Shown here piece by piece: positions 23,490 through 35,800 of a stretch of DNA of 64,000 nt (within the stretch, counting starts at the first letter, position 1; each line of letters opens with the position of its first letter). Where the stretch lies: NCBI GenBank assembly GCA_014607495.2, contig CP053165.1, forward strand, positions 4,210,906-4,274,905, written 5' to 3'. The position numbers were made by a program, and so were the translations under genes. The stretch is from Carposina sasakii. Its lineage: Eukaryota; Arthropoda; Insecta; Lepidoptera; Carposinidae. The notes under the pieces are model-generated. The model was not told the DNA's origin and did no database searches. It saw nothing but the letters and a program-made list of their open reading frames with translations.

Positions 23490-23780
23490 CTGATGTTAAG
23501 CAAGATGCGGCCTAGGGTAGTACATGTTTGCCTAGTGCCTATTCACTCTAGCTTTGAAGAGACCAATGTTGTAGTGCTCGGGAAATACATCGGCAGGAAG
23601 TGCATTCCACTCCTTAGCCGTTCGCATTACAAACGAGTTAGCATAACGTTTGGTGCGGATGGGTGGGATATCAACAACATGCGGGTGATACGCTAGTCTG
23701 CGTCTAGTATCCCGATGGTGAAAAGGGGCTAGTGGAACTATATTGTGAAGTTCCCACGCACACTCTCCAAAGTGTATCCT
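23490..23780 (-). mobile_element. LINE RT C-terminal remnant (jockey/CR1-like)
   Basis: The minus strand reads 83 codons without interruption down to TAG at 23532-23534, including RTKRYANSFVMRTAKEWNAL P and VFPEHYNIGLFKARVNRH. This is the conserved C-terminal tail after the RT domain of jockey/CR1-type LINEs. Downstream comes the block TGCTTAACATCAGGC, shared with the copy at 53080-53345. Strong 5' truncation. Confidence 0.8.
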
Positions 23781-24434
23781 TAGTTAACGTTTAATTAAAC
23801 ATTTAAAATGATTTTTTCTATGTATAATAGAAACAGAAGAAAAATTATTATCCTACATACGCACTGTCTGTGTATGGCTGTGTTTCCCAAAATTGGGTAG
23901 TCTGAACTTTAGAATCATGAAGGATATCGTTTAGCCATGTTTAGCATACCGGGCCAGATGTAAAATATCAGTGACAAGTTGCTATATCTCATCTTCGAAA
24001 TTCCTTACCTAGTTGCTTCTTACGACATGCACAGAATTCATGTAAATATTGGTCCAAATCGGCCACTTTAGACCATAGCTAACAAACATTCGCATTTATG
24101 ATATTAGTATCTACCTACCTACTTAGTGGGATTAAATAACAATCGATATTTATATTTATTCAATATTTATGTACCTACGTTACTTGTTTAACACTGGCCG
24201 TATCTACTTTACCTACCTACCTGTGTTGTACTAATAGATCTAAGTAACTCTGTGTATAGATCTAAGTACAAAAGAACGAGTTCTCGTAGGTTTCCTAGAT
24301 AACACTAACGTTTAAATGTACCTAGTTTATTATCAAATTTAACTATTAAATTAAATACTGCCTGCTATACGTTAAGTGTATCTTCTGCCGTACATATTGG
24401 TTGTTACAAGTTTTAATAATAATTAAAACTTATA

Positions 24435-24802
24435 CAGGATGTTTTTTTGTGGCCACCTTTAACGAAGGGTACGTACTCTATACATGAAATAAAGTAAGTT
24501 TATGCCAAAAAAAAAATGTTTTTTTTTTTAAATTTTAAATTCCTTGATCGTGCGAAATTTATAGTATCTAGTGTTTATGTTAGTTTTTTTTATAGACAGA
24601 TATTAATTATTTTTCGTGAAAAAATCCTGCTACGCGCGTCCATGTGCATTTATGCAGAAAAACGCAGTCTATTTACTCAACTTTGGACCCTAATATTTTG
24701 GAAACCAGACACTTCCCAGGTATGCTTCCGTGGAGAAAAATGATCGTGATGATGAGGAGATTCCGTAGTTTTCGGGAACGTTGACGACCAAAAATCATCC
24801 TG
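24435..24802 (-). mobile_element. MITE family A, full copy
   Basis: Reverse orientation, TATA-flanked: starts CAGGATGTTTTTTTGTGGCC and ends GACCAAAAATCATCCTG. Same landmarks as the copy at 13254-13625. Confidence 0.85.
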
Positions 24803-26289
24803 TATATGTTAATTAAAATGATTATAATAAGTATAGGGAGTAGGCACCTATAGCCGTATAGGTAGGTATATACCTACCTACTTATGTAAATAAATATATA
24901 CTTGGAAGTTAGCGGCCGGCCGGTATCAAGTAAAACTCAGTGATTGGTCACATGAGCTATTCTGCGAATTTAGATAGGCATAGCCGCGGGCGAATGTCAG
25001 CAAGCTACAGTTACCTATTAGATAATTAAAATTAATGTAACAGCGTCATACAAAACAGTTACAGCTGGATTTAATAGGTATGCTAATTCGATTGTGCCAG
25101 GGGAATTTGCAATGGACCTAAGTAGTTAATATTCAAGAAAACAATTGACATATCCGTGTTTTTTGCTGATTATTCTAATTATTGATAGCTTTGTCCGGTT
25201 TCGATTACGTAGATATAGTGACTGATTATGGTAAGTTAAGCTTTGTTGTGTTTATGATTCATCAATGATGTAGAGGTACCTTAAGATTTAGTAATGTGGC
25301 ATTCGGGATATTGCTCTTTTATGGAAAAGGCAAGTGAAGCATAGATTTCTATAACGCTTAATAAAAATCTATTCAATAGTAAGTAAATAGACGGTATTTT
25401 AATTTGACCCTATTTTTTCAATAGTCAGATAGGCTGTCTGTAACGTTGATGCTGTCTCTATTTTGATTTTAGTTGAAATAAATCATTTAAATGATATTAA
25501 CGATATCGAAACTAAAGTTCGAGGGACTGTGAATTAGAGTCGGCTGATGATTCTACTAGATAAAGGGATAGGAACTTATAATCATCCAACAAAACATAGA
25601 TTATTATTTGTTTTCTACCGGCTAAGCTACTCGTAAAATGGCATATCAAGCAAACTGTCAGTCAGATCAACGCACGGACTACGGAGACCGACATGACAAG
25701 CTTTTGTTAGGGTTGATCGATTTATATACTTCCTGTTTGTAGTTAATTAAATATCTCTATATTATTGTGTTATCTATTAGTACCAAACTATTAGGGTTCT
25801 TTTTATGAGCAATTAATTTGTTTTTGGTACGTAATGCTAAATTGATAAGTATCTAAGTTTTGTATTCAATAATAATACCTAATATGGAATGCAAAAAGGT
25901 TGCCTTATGGGCTTTTACGTAATAATCACTACGACTTATTAGCGTATTAGTTTGGTTATCTTATAGCCTTATAGGTAAAGAGAATGCTCTTTGATTAATT
26001 TTTTTTTCACTATTTACTAGGTTTATAGAAGCAACATTTCTACTTTTTAACAGCCTTAGGGTTCTACCTAGTCTATACATATAGTCACGGATAGAGTAGC
26101 GGATAAATAGGCTCTACGGAACCAATGTTCAGTCGCCCGATTTGAGTTTGAGTCAGAAACCTAATATCATTGATTGTAGAGTGTTGTTTAACGTAAGTCT
26201 CTCCAAGGGTCATGAAGCGTAACTGAGCGTGTCTATCCTAGATACATACACATTACACAATGACATCAGCCTATCGCGGTGCACTGCTG

Positions 26290-26500
26290 GCCGTAGGGAG
26301 GCCTACGTCCAACAGTGGACTTCAGTGAGGATTCCAGGAGGTAGGCAGCAGCCTCTATTAGCGCTAAAATCAGACCGCGGTCACCAAACCCGCCTGCCCA
26401 GCGTGGTGGCTATGGGCAAAAACCCCCCATGGCAGTGGCCTTGTGGCGTGCCCTGGGGGAGGCCTACGTCCACTAGTGGACTGAAATAGGCTGAAGACTA
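26290..26500 (+). mobile_element. Repeat family B copy next to an RTE tail
   Basis: Starts with an RTE-like tail (GGAGGCCTACGTCCAACAGT, then GGACTTCAG) and continues as family B (GCGGTCACCAAACCCGCCTG, CCCAGCGTGGTGGCTATGGG, ending TCCACTAGTGGACTG). Family B ends in the same GGAGGCCTACGTCCA motif as the RTE LINE, so it is probably the 3' end of a related LINE or a SINE that borrows it. Confidence 0.65.
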
Positions 26501-26795
26501 CTAGGAGACGTCCGCTAAGAAAGTCTTTCACGAAATTACATCAGCAATATGGGCACTATCGGAATTCTAAAAATACACGCGGATAAAATCGTGGGCGGCC
26601 GCTATATTATGTATTGTTATGTGCGTCACGTAAATATCTAGGAATTATTGCCAAACAGATCTGGGTTTTATATACCGGATCTGGATCAGATAGATCCGTG
26701 ACGAGTTGCACTCTATATTTTGCGAATAGGTTACATAATGAGGTAGGTATATGGTAGGTACTAGATACATTATGTAACCATTTGTTTAAGGATTT

Positions 26796-27171
26796 ATTGA
26801 AGAATTTTTTCCATTTTCTTTATTAATAATTTTATAATATATAATATCTTGACTAAGATAAATTTATAAAAACACTTCTCCATTAATATAATCCGTTAGG
26901 ATATGGTTGATCGTTTCATCTTTAAACACTGTGCTGAGGGATTCAGCTTTGTTTGCCGAGATTTGGCTAGTGTATAACTATCCCGATAACTATCGGGATG
27001 TCAATAACGTTGCCAATATGTAATTTAGAAAGGAAATGGTAAAATTCGTCATCCGAGTAATTGACCCGGTAGCTCAGTGGTTAGAGCGGCTGGCACGGTT
27101 TGCAGTGGTCGTGGGTTCGATTCCCACTCGGGTGAAGAATTTTTTCCATTTCTTTATTAATAATTTTATGA
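26796..27171 (+). mobile_element. tRNA-derived SINE (family S), long copy with direct repeats
   Basis: Box A TAGCTCAGTGG and box B GGTTCGATTCC. The block CTTTATTAATAATTTTAT occurs at both ends (about 26817 and 27154), and a roughly 230-bp body lies upstream of the tRNA-like head. Colinear, in reverse, with 8566-8935. Confidence 0.8.
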
Positions 27172-27924
27172 TTTATTGAATGCTAAGATGCTGCCAATTA
27201 ATTTAATAATCTGATTTACAAGCACCTGACTAAACTTTTTTAATGCTCGTTACTAGGTCGCAGGTAATCAGTGATTACTGGCTTATTCGCATGAGAGAAG
27301 AGTCGTTAGTCGACTCTTACGACATGCACGAAAGGAGATGCAGCTGATGTATTCTAGTGATGTTCCAGCACAAGACTTAGTTCCGACCATGATTTTAAAT
27401 AAAAAAGCCATTAATTTAAATATTTATTGATGGAAATCAGTAATAACAGCGTAGCTTTTGTAGTGGTTGCCGCGTGTTTACTGTTTTAGTATTTCACAAT
27501 TTTCACCGGCTGCTACTTACTCCCTGTATATCATAAATCTGTACGGTGATGTAAAATTAAATCGCGTGTCTGCCAATCGACATCATGTTAACTCCTGGTG
27601 GTAAGATAGATAATGGTCTAGTTAAACCGATCAACTGTTTACCTATTCATGTATTACTGGAACCAATAACACTACTTGAATAATCTAGAATTTGGCCTTG
27701 AATCACGGAGGCGGAAAGTTTTGTCGGAGCAAAAAATTTTGGTAAATATAGGCAATAAAGTTCATAATGGAAAGACTCTACAGGTGGTGTCTTCACAGAT
27801 TAGATAGCAAATACTTATGTGTAGTACTCCCCACTTTGTTATCTTGCAGTTCTAGTTACCCCATTTTGTGAACACATGCCATTTGAGGCCATATGCCGCG
27901 TGTTGCCGGCAGAGTAGAGTTTAC

Positions 27925-28150
27925 CACCCCTGCCTGCCCGTGGGTATCGTACGAGGCGATTAAGGGTTTCCGGGAGGTGGGCAGCAGCGCCTCCCGTACT
28001 GACAACATAGTCCGAAAATCACACTGCGGTCACCAACCCGCCTGCCCAGCGTGATGACTATGGGCAAAACCCCCCTGTGGCAGTAGCCTTGTGGCGTGCC
28101 CTGGGGGTGGCCTACGTCCAGCAGTGGACTGCAATAGGCTGAAGAAGAAG
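27925..28150 (+). mobile_element. Repeat family B copy
   Basis: GTGGGTATCGTACGAGGCGA, GTGGGCAGCAGCGCCTCCCG and the end CCAGCAGTGGACTGCAATAG, with a GAAGAAGAA tail. Same family as 52845-53035 and 60715-60940. Confidence 0.75.
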
Positions 28151-28654
28151 CATAAGTACGAGTATAGGTAGTTACGTATAGTGTATGTACAATCGCCATG
28201 CAAACTCCGCGAAGCTTTAGCCTTCTCGCCTTCGTGTAGGTAGAGGTAGCGTAACAAGAGTTGCGGTTGCGTTTGTCATTTGTTTAGGTTTTTTGTTATA
28301 CCAAATTAGTTGATCGAGACTTCGAGATAATGATTCGAGCTTTCTATAATTAATTCGAAAAGTCATTTTACTCTGCAAATTATCGCGATTTGTTAACCGT
28401 AACATTGGAATATTCGAGTAATTGGTCTTAGAAATAACTACTAGTTTGATTAGAAATGGATTTGCTCAAGGTCTTGTTACGTTATCAATATATCTAGAAG
28501 AGTAAAACTAAGTCATAATCGTAAAAGTCATTGATAGTGGGTTGATGGAATGAGTAAGGTAATTAAGGTATCAAGGTGTCTACCTACATGGTCTACCTAA
28601 CAAGTGCTTAGATATAGGTCTTATGTATCATACCTACATTATTGAATATGTTAT

Positions 28655-29010
28655 AGCGGTGATAGCCCAGTGGTTAAGTGCACCTTCCAAGCGGGAGGCG
28701 TAAGTTCGATCCCAGTCACGGGCCTGTACCAATGAATTTATTTCATGTACAGACTTTAATATTGTAAAATTTGTCACTTAGCTCGTGCTTCGGAAAGCAC
28801 GTAAAACCGTTGGTCCTGCACCTGATCTCTCTCCGGTCGTGTCGGCTTTCCGTCCCATCGGACTATGAGAGTGACGGAATGGAGAGTGCATCTGTGTTTG
28901 CGCACACACTTGTGCACTATAATATCTCCTGCGTACCTGGCCAATCTCCGTAAAGATTGGTCGCCTTGGCCGAAATACGAGTACCTACGGTCGGAGATCA
29001 TCATCATGTA
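28655..29010 (+). mobile_element. Lepidopteran tRNA-derived SINE (family S2), near full length
   Basis: tRNA-like head with box A TAGCCCAGTGG and box B AGTTCGATCCC, then CTTCGGAAAGCACGTAAAAC, CGTCCCATCGGACTATGAGA, CACTATAATATCTCCTGC and a CATCATCAT end. Matches a SINE type widespread in moths (from memory). Confidence 0.85.
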
Positions 29011-29233
29011 CCTTAATACTTATACATAGTACGAACTGACGTGGACACAATTCTTAAAATTGTAGAATGTCTTATAAGCGGATGAAAATACTATTAAATG
29101 TATAATGGAGAAGCTTATTTCGAATTAATGATGCAACCTGTGCTGATGCGGGGCTTCACTAGTATACATCAGCTGCATCTCCGTACGTGCAGGTCCTAAG
29201 AGTCGACTTAGGAACTCGCTTACTGATCATTTA

Positions 29234-31360
29234 GGGGAAAGGTGTACATAATGATCCCCCTAAGGGAAAATGCTTACTGTATCCAAAATATTAAAGTAAG
29301 ACAAACATTGAATGAGCTTTGAATATATCATATAAATGCTGATATACTTGCATACGATTATTTTTAGTAGGTTGATTATCTATAGATTTGTTAGAGATTT
29401 TCCAAAAGGCTACTAAAGGATCATTTTGTACACCCGGATGTCTAAAACGATCCCCAGGGTAGGGTCAAAATGAGCCCAGGATCATTTTGTACTCCAAGTC
29501 TAAATAATTATCAAAACTTACTTCTAGAATAGCTTTATTTAAAAAAAATTGATAATAATTAACAGTGCGGCTTAGTACTAAGGATTTGTCACAAATATTT
29601 ATAATTATGACAAATTTTTATCTTTTTTTATCAGTATCTAAAACAAAAATATTAATCCTAAACTAACGTGAGATATCTCAATATTTAACAACATTCTTCC
29701 AAAGTAGTTTTTATCAAATAAACTCTATTATAAACAGTTTTTAATCTTTCTACTAACGTAGTAGTATAATCTCTTTATAATCAGCAGTCTTAAATAATAT
29801 CAACCATCACGAAGTATTTTGATGTTTATAATGTAGGTATTCATTTAGAAGTTTAATTGTTTCTTTAAATTTTTGAAACGATCTCTGCAGAAGTCACATA
29901 TAAAATCTTCTTCGTCATCATTATCGAGCCCGGCGCATGCTTCATATCCCCATTTAAAACTTTTCATGTATTGGACTCAACCTTCTCCCACGTGATCTTT
30001 TGAATACGGTTCTGTGCAGAACATCCACTCGGCATCCTCTTCGGAAGATTCGGAATCATAAGTGTTCCTTTGTTTTTTTTTGTGTTTTTTCTTATGACCA
30101 TTTTTCCTTTAAACTCCTTTTATTAATAATTTTGCAATTCCTTTTCTTTTACCAACTGCACTAAACTCCTTTTTCTTTACCAACTTCGTTTTCTTTACTG
30201 ACTCCCTTACCTTTACTTTTTTTTCAGGGATTGTTTTTACACTTTTATCTTTACGTGACCTTTGTTTTTCTTCTTTTTCATTTTTTCTGCATTTCCTCTT
30301 CTAAATAGTTTTTGTAAGATTTGTTAGTTAAAATTATGTATATTTTTTCGGCAAATGTCGAAGGTCATGTGGTGAAAATGCTCCAAAAGATGTAGATGAA
30401 TCTGAAGACCTAATTGAAGTAGATATTGGAACAATACCAATCTCTTGGGCTTGTGTAGATCTTGAATTAGGGACGAAATCATTTCAGAAGCTAGGGTTTA
30501 AAGCGATTTAACGGGGGTAACTACTTGCACAGAAGACGGTTGGATTTCATAATTCACACACAATGAAGCTAATGAAGATTTGATAGAGGTGTAAACTTGT
30601 TTAGAAGACAGCATAGCGAGCGATTGGTTTTTATCATTCTGACTGTAAATGAATTCAAGCGAGGATGGTTACCTGAAATATACTCACTCTAATTATATAT
30701 AAAATACACATATACACAAATCCTCACAAATATACATTACACATACACACATACATGACTCTTAGTTTATTTATTTTTATTTAGGTTAACAAACAGTTAT
30801 GTGCAACATAATTTATGATAGCAATGGTAGACACATTCTTTTATGCACATACCACACAGTTAAAGGTATCATAGAAAGGTATATGTAATAATAAGTATTA
30901 ACTGTGGATATTAGTTTTCAAATTGCCAAAATGTTAAGGGTAAAATGATTCCTGGGATCATTTTATACCGACAAAAGATGATCGTTTGACCCCCAAATAT
31001 AAAATTTACATAAATTGTCCAAACATAATCTCAAAACATAACCGTGGTGTCATCAAAACGTGCTTGAAATATTCTTGAATATCAATAGGAACCACCAGTA
31101 ACACTTTCATTCACAAATATACAAAACAATTTCAGCAATATAGCATTGATTTTATGCTTAACTTAGATTGAACACACAGATTTTTTATTTTTCGCAATAA
31201 ATCGAAGGGTTATAGTCACACCACCATGACACTTCACTGGGATACTGAGCGGGGTACGGGGAAGGCGTCAGCAAATATATCGAGCGAGATGGCACTTTAG
31301 TTTATTCAGGATTAAAGGGAATCATTTTACTTCGAGGGATCATTTAGTACACCTTTCCCC
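29234..31360. mobile_element. Decayed pogo-like DNA transposon, 2.1 kb, TA-flanked
   Basis: TIR GGGGAAAGGTGTACATAATG on the left versus the complement GGGGAAAGGTGTACTAAATG on the right (24 of 26 positions). TA duplicated at 29232-29233 and 31361-31362. Subterminal copies of GGATCATTTTGTAC or its complement recur (near 29427, 29482, 30955). A broken PHD-like coding remnant lies inside. Superfamily call is inference from the TA target and that remnant. Confidence 0.75.
29884..30072 (-). pseudogene. Transposase C-terminal remnant with degenerate PHD-like zinc finger
   Basis: The minus strand reads SESSEEDAEWMFCTEPYS, then an in-frame stop, then FKWGYEACAGL and DFICDFC. The spacing looks like the C-terminal PHD-like finger found in some insect pogo/DDE_1 transposases, but several expected Cys/His positions are Tyr or Ser and a Trp codon is TGA. 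Dead copy. Confidence 0.55.
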
Positions 31361-32198
31361 TACATCTGTCCCCGCTATACTAAACGTGGCTGCGGGTTCT
31401 CCTTTATGATCCCGCAGTGTGGCTACCCTACTCCGGGAATATACCCGTGTCTGTATGAGAGTAATAGTGCGATTATAAAATACTTATAAAAATCATTTAT
31501 AGATACACAGACATCAACTCGGATTAATAAACGCATATTAATATTAATTTTAAAGTTATGTCTATCGGACACGATGTCTCTTACTGTTTATGTAAAAAAA
31601 GCAAGAAAGCGTGTTTGTTAATTCGTGGATAAGATTAAAATTAAATCTAAGATTACGCAGAGCTTGCAACAGGCATGCAAATGTGGCTATGATTTGATCT
31701 TGGCTTTGCCATTTTCTAATAATGAAATTCGGAAGATCTCGACTGTAATCACATCTTCCAAAAATGTAAAAACCTGCGTACCTAGTACGTACCATCTTGA
31801 AAGAGGCTTGCTAGGCCAAGGCCCCCCCCTTTTGATTTCACACTTACGTAGGTACTTATTAGTTTTCTGCTGTAATTTCAACAGTGTAAAAACTCACCTG
31901 AATCTCCAGATATTAATCCTTCAGCAACGACAATCCCTGGATTCCTTAAAACGATGAAGAACTATAACTGTAATCCTCCTAGTAAGACAAACTAGGTGAG
32001 AATAAACGGGAGCAGGACGTGATGCCCCTCTGGGTCCCCAATTTATTGATATTAGCACCTAAGTACCAGCATGTGGGTGCGCTGATTGATATTGAGCTAC
32101 GTAACGTAACATTATGGGATCTTCAATAAACAGCTTACTATGCAGTTTAGTAGTTACACCGTTCTTTTGACTCGAATTTGCTTTTTTTTAATAGGCTA

Positions 32199-32385
32199 TG
32201 CAAAATAACCGGCCAAGTGTGCGTCGGAATGGTGCACGAAAAATTCCGTACTATGTTATGTCTAGTGAAGATTTCAACTGTTTAGCTATCATGGTTCATG
32301 AGATACAGCTTTTTGTAAGACAGATTAAGGACAGCAAAGTTTTAGTAATAAGAGTTTTTTACCTTATGGCTATTGAACCCTAACC
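32199..32385 (+). repeat. Interspersed repeat beginning CCGGCCAAGTGTGCGTCGGA
   Basis: Starts AACCGGCCAAGTGTGCGTCG and ends TTATGGCTATTGAACCCTAA, the two ends of an insect-wide repeat I recognise from memory but cannot name with certainty. A 61-codon ORF across it is not a gene. Confidence 0.5.
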
Positions 32386-32723
32386 AGTGCAGGCGGAGTG
32401 TAGGTACCTACCTCCTGGTAAGTATAGTAGGTATAATGAATTTGTGGTATCATATTAATTGCCTGCGGTATCATACTACCCTTTCATTCGAAACTAGGGG
32501 GTCAAGTTGCATGCAGTAGGCATTTTTCTGCATACCTATGCTCAGACAGGCATCAATCGACCGTCTATCTAACTTTTGCAAGTTAGATAATTAGTAGCCC
32601 AGATGGCCGCTAGTAATAAATGTCCATTGCATTAACCCCCTGTGAAACGCCGAAAAATAAAACAAAGAAAAATACACATAATACTCTAATATATTCAACT
32701 TAAATACAATAGCATCTATACAA

Positions 32724-32896
32724 CTAGACATGGTAGAAATTACAATGTGGTTTGTTGGAGCAAGCCTTGCCATACCGGCAAGGCTTGGGGTGGTAGAAAT
32801 GGCAGGTGGGGTTGACGCACTGGGGGAAGAATTTGCACATCGTGGGGCTGTGGGGGGTGATCGTCTTGTAGTTCGACGATGGCACCACGTGGGAAG
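32724..32896 (-). CDS. Nab2: Nab2 exon 12 (last two zinc fingers, stop)
   Basis: CKFFPQC...HFYH (C-x5-C-x4-C-x3-H) and CRYGKAC...HCNFYH (C-x5-C-x5-C-x3-H), ending FYHV then TAG at 32726-32724. No AATAAA was found on the minus strand shortly downstream. Confidence 0.92.
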
Positions 32897-35800
32897 CTGG
32901 GGGAGAAAGAAAAGACATTGTTAGTGATTTATTTGACTGTTTTCGATTTTTTTGAGATAAGAATGATTTGAATCAAACTACGTATTTACATATATCTTGG
33001 GAACCAGACATTTGCCAGGTATGCTTCCATGGTGAATAATGACCTCCGTAGTTTTGGGGAACGTTGACGACCAAAAAACAACCTGTATACTTGGTGTTCC
33101 CATAAAGGGTTGCCAGAACCGCAGTATCACGAAGAAGATCTTACCGTAACATCAAGTAAAGCGGGGCCAGATGTAAAGGATCAGTGACAAGCTGCTTAAG
33201 TTAAAAACTGCCGCCTACTAAGTATTTGCGTTTCCTTGGTTTTAAAAGGTACCACCACAACAATGCTTATTTGCGTTTTTGATAATAGGCATTGATCTGA
33301 CGTCGGCATGTTACGAAAATCAGTTGACAGCGTACGTGTTTGGCAATCATTAAGCTAACATATCAGAATAACACCCAATATACGACCGCGGACGAAGTTG
33401 CTGGCTTCTGGTATTTCCTATTAGTTTTTTAACTTTTCTGGTAAACCTTTCAGTAATTCTGTAGCATACAACCTGTTTTGGGAGTACAACCGTCGTAAAA
33501 CTTAAAACGTTTCGCAAACTCACCAACAGATGGCACAACGGGCGCGGGTCGGTTAGGGTGCGCGTACACACAGTCGCGGCGCGAGCAGCCCGCACTGTAC
33601 TTGCACGGCGGGTGTTGGAACGCACACGCGGCGCCGAACCGGCAGTGCGGGAACACGCGGCAACGCGGCTTGCGGTCCGCCACTATCGCCGCGCTAGACA
33701 CTGTGGACAAGGCATCATAATATAAATACTTGTACATATATTCTAATATTTGAGTACTTTAGCTGCCGGCAGATTTTGTAAGCATGGTGCCATCAGTTCA
33801 ACGCTTAGTGTGAGGACGCAAATACGCGTCGATGGCACTTTTAGAAAGCCAAGAAGACGCAAATACGAAGCAAGTACAACTGTATAACTACACAATTAAA
33901 TTATAATTCCAACCGTCTTGATAAAAGATCAGAGACATACATACATACATAATCACGCCTTTAACCCTTACGGGGTAGATCAGAGACACTAGGCACTAAT
34001 TTGGACCTTAAACAATGTAAAAACTTTTAGAAGTGACTGCCAAGTTCGCAAAGGTAGTTAGATAAAGAGTATGATATTTTTTTAGAAATTTTGCTATATC
34101 AATAGATTATATTGCTGTCATAGCATTCATACCACTTTAAGTAAAATAAATATAACTTGATACTTACAGCTTGGTAATGCGTCGTATTTATGTGTATTAA
34201 CATTAGTGGCTATCGTCACATGATTTTCACTGCTCGTACTATCAGTCCTCTTTCTCTCTTTATCGGCTTTTTCTTTCTCCTTCTCTTTTACTATTTCTGT
34301 CTCTTTCAGTCTTGATATTTCCTTCTCATGCCTGTTTAATATCAAATACAATAGGCGATGCTTTCCTCCGCTTAGCAGGAGTATCTTCTTTGACTTTGTC
34401 AACTGCTTTACGCTTCTTTTCTAACTTATCTACCTTCTTCCTCCATCTTAATAATGACTCTAGTTTCACTATCGTCACTTGTATCACTTAGACGCTTTTT
34501 TAACAGACTAGTAGATTGAACGTTTTCTATATCATGACTTGTAGTAATATCGAGGATGTCCTTAGGAGATTCTGACCTGATTGATTCAACAATCTCTTCT
34601 GTGTTACTGTCTTGTTTCTCACTATTACTTTTCAGTGTGTTTTCTTGGTCTGACACGATTTTTAATACAGAGCTGGCTTCAGATTTTTTTCCTATCTTAA
34701 CTTCATCTTCGTCGAGAATTCCTTCTGTAAGTAGTTTTTTCGCTAGGAAGGCGTTAGGATTGAACCCGTCCATGGTGACTATGAATTGGGTGTTCTTGTC
34801 CTTATCTACTGTTGTATTGTGAATGTTTCTGAAAAAAAAAACAAGAAACAATTATATATTTACTTTTATAGTCATTACGTGATTTATTTTTAGTTTAGCT
34901 TATTACAAATAATAGTAAATATCATAGTTAGACTAGTAATTAGCAATCATTATATTTGTGATTAGTAATTTTAACTGACAATATAGATTAATCATAATTA
35001 ATTTAATAATTATAAAAAAAAGTAATAAAAATATTTTTACATGTGGGTTATTTTCTTTAAAAACAACTTTTATGTGGCAACACTTATACTCACAATAAAA
35101 AACATAGCTAAGTAATACTTACAAGGTCTCTATAACCAGCGAGTCGTCCCGTCGAGTAGTGACCCTTGCATCATGTCTGGACTCGTATCGGGTATCAAGT
35201 CTCGCCTCGTTCCTCCTGGATGGTACGTATTCAGTGTTGTTGAACTTCATAGTGAGTGGCGCTGGTATGTATTCCTCTTTCGGGCTTTCAGTGGTCACCC
35301 TGTATGAAACATTGTAAGGTACTTGCAAACTTAAATGGAATACGTATACAGGCTGATTTTTGGTCGTCAACGTTCCCGAAAACTACGGAATCTCCTCATC
35401 ACCACGATAATTTTTCTCCATGGAAGCATGCCTGGGAAGTGTCTGATTTTGAAAATATTAGGGTCCAAAATTGAGTAAATAGACTGCGTTTTTCTGCATA
35501 AATGCACATTGACGCGTGTAGCAAGATTTTTTCACGAGAAATAATTAAAATCTGTCTATGAAAAAACTAGCATAAACACTGGACCCTATAAATATCACCC
35601 GATCAATAAATAAAAAAATTTACATCGTTTCCCAGCATTTTTTTTTGGCATAAACTTACTTTATTTGATGTATAGAGTACGTACCCTTCGTTAAGGGTGG
35701 CAATGAAAAAACACCCTGTATATTTAGTTGCAAACGGGAACTACATAAAAACGTCACAGGATACAGTCGAATTATGATAAAATGTACAGATGATTTTGAT

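Larger units (their letters stand above)
29130..31450 (+). repeat. Repeat family C copy interrupted by a DNA transposon
   Basis: The left part (GCTGATGCGGGGCTTCACTA ... ACTGATCATT) and right part (CATCTGTCCCCGCTATACTA) join to the arrangement seen uninterrupted in the other copies, for example 43315-43535 in reverse. This proves that 29234-31360 is an insertion at a TA. Confidence 0.75.
16580..32723. other. Intergenic region aaNAT-Nab2 (about 16 kb)
   Basis: No protein-coding gene recognised; it holds the transposons listed individually. Stretches such as 16700-17140, 17400-18050, 20100-20700, 24900-26200 and 31450-32190 are plain AT-rich DNA to me. Unclassified repeat family C (ends GCTGATGCGGGGCTTCACTA and CGCTATACTAAACGTGGCTG) is present at 12275-12600, 18444-19110 and 29130-31450 (plus) and at 23870-24040 and 27262-27370 (minus). 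Confidence 0.55.

Noticed and set aside
27058..27134. Possible tRNA gene
   Set aside because: Boxes A and B are good, but the acceptor stem does not pair and the sequence is embedded in a dispersed SINE with several copies.
31625..31957. 110-codon plus-strand ORF
   Set aside because: No domain recognised; overlaps a minus-strand ORF of equal quality; low-complexity ends.
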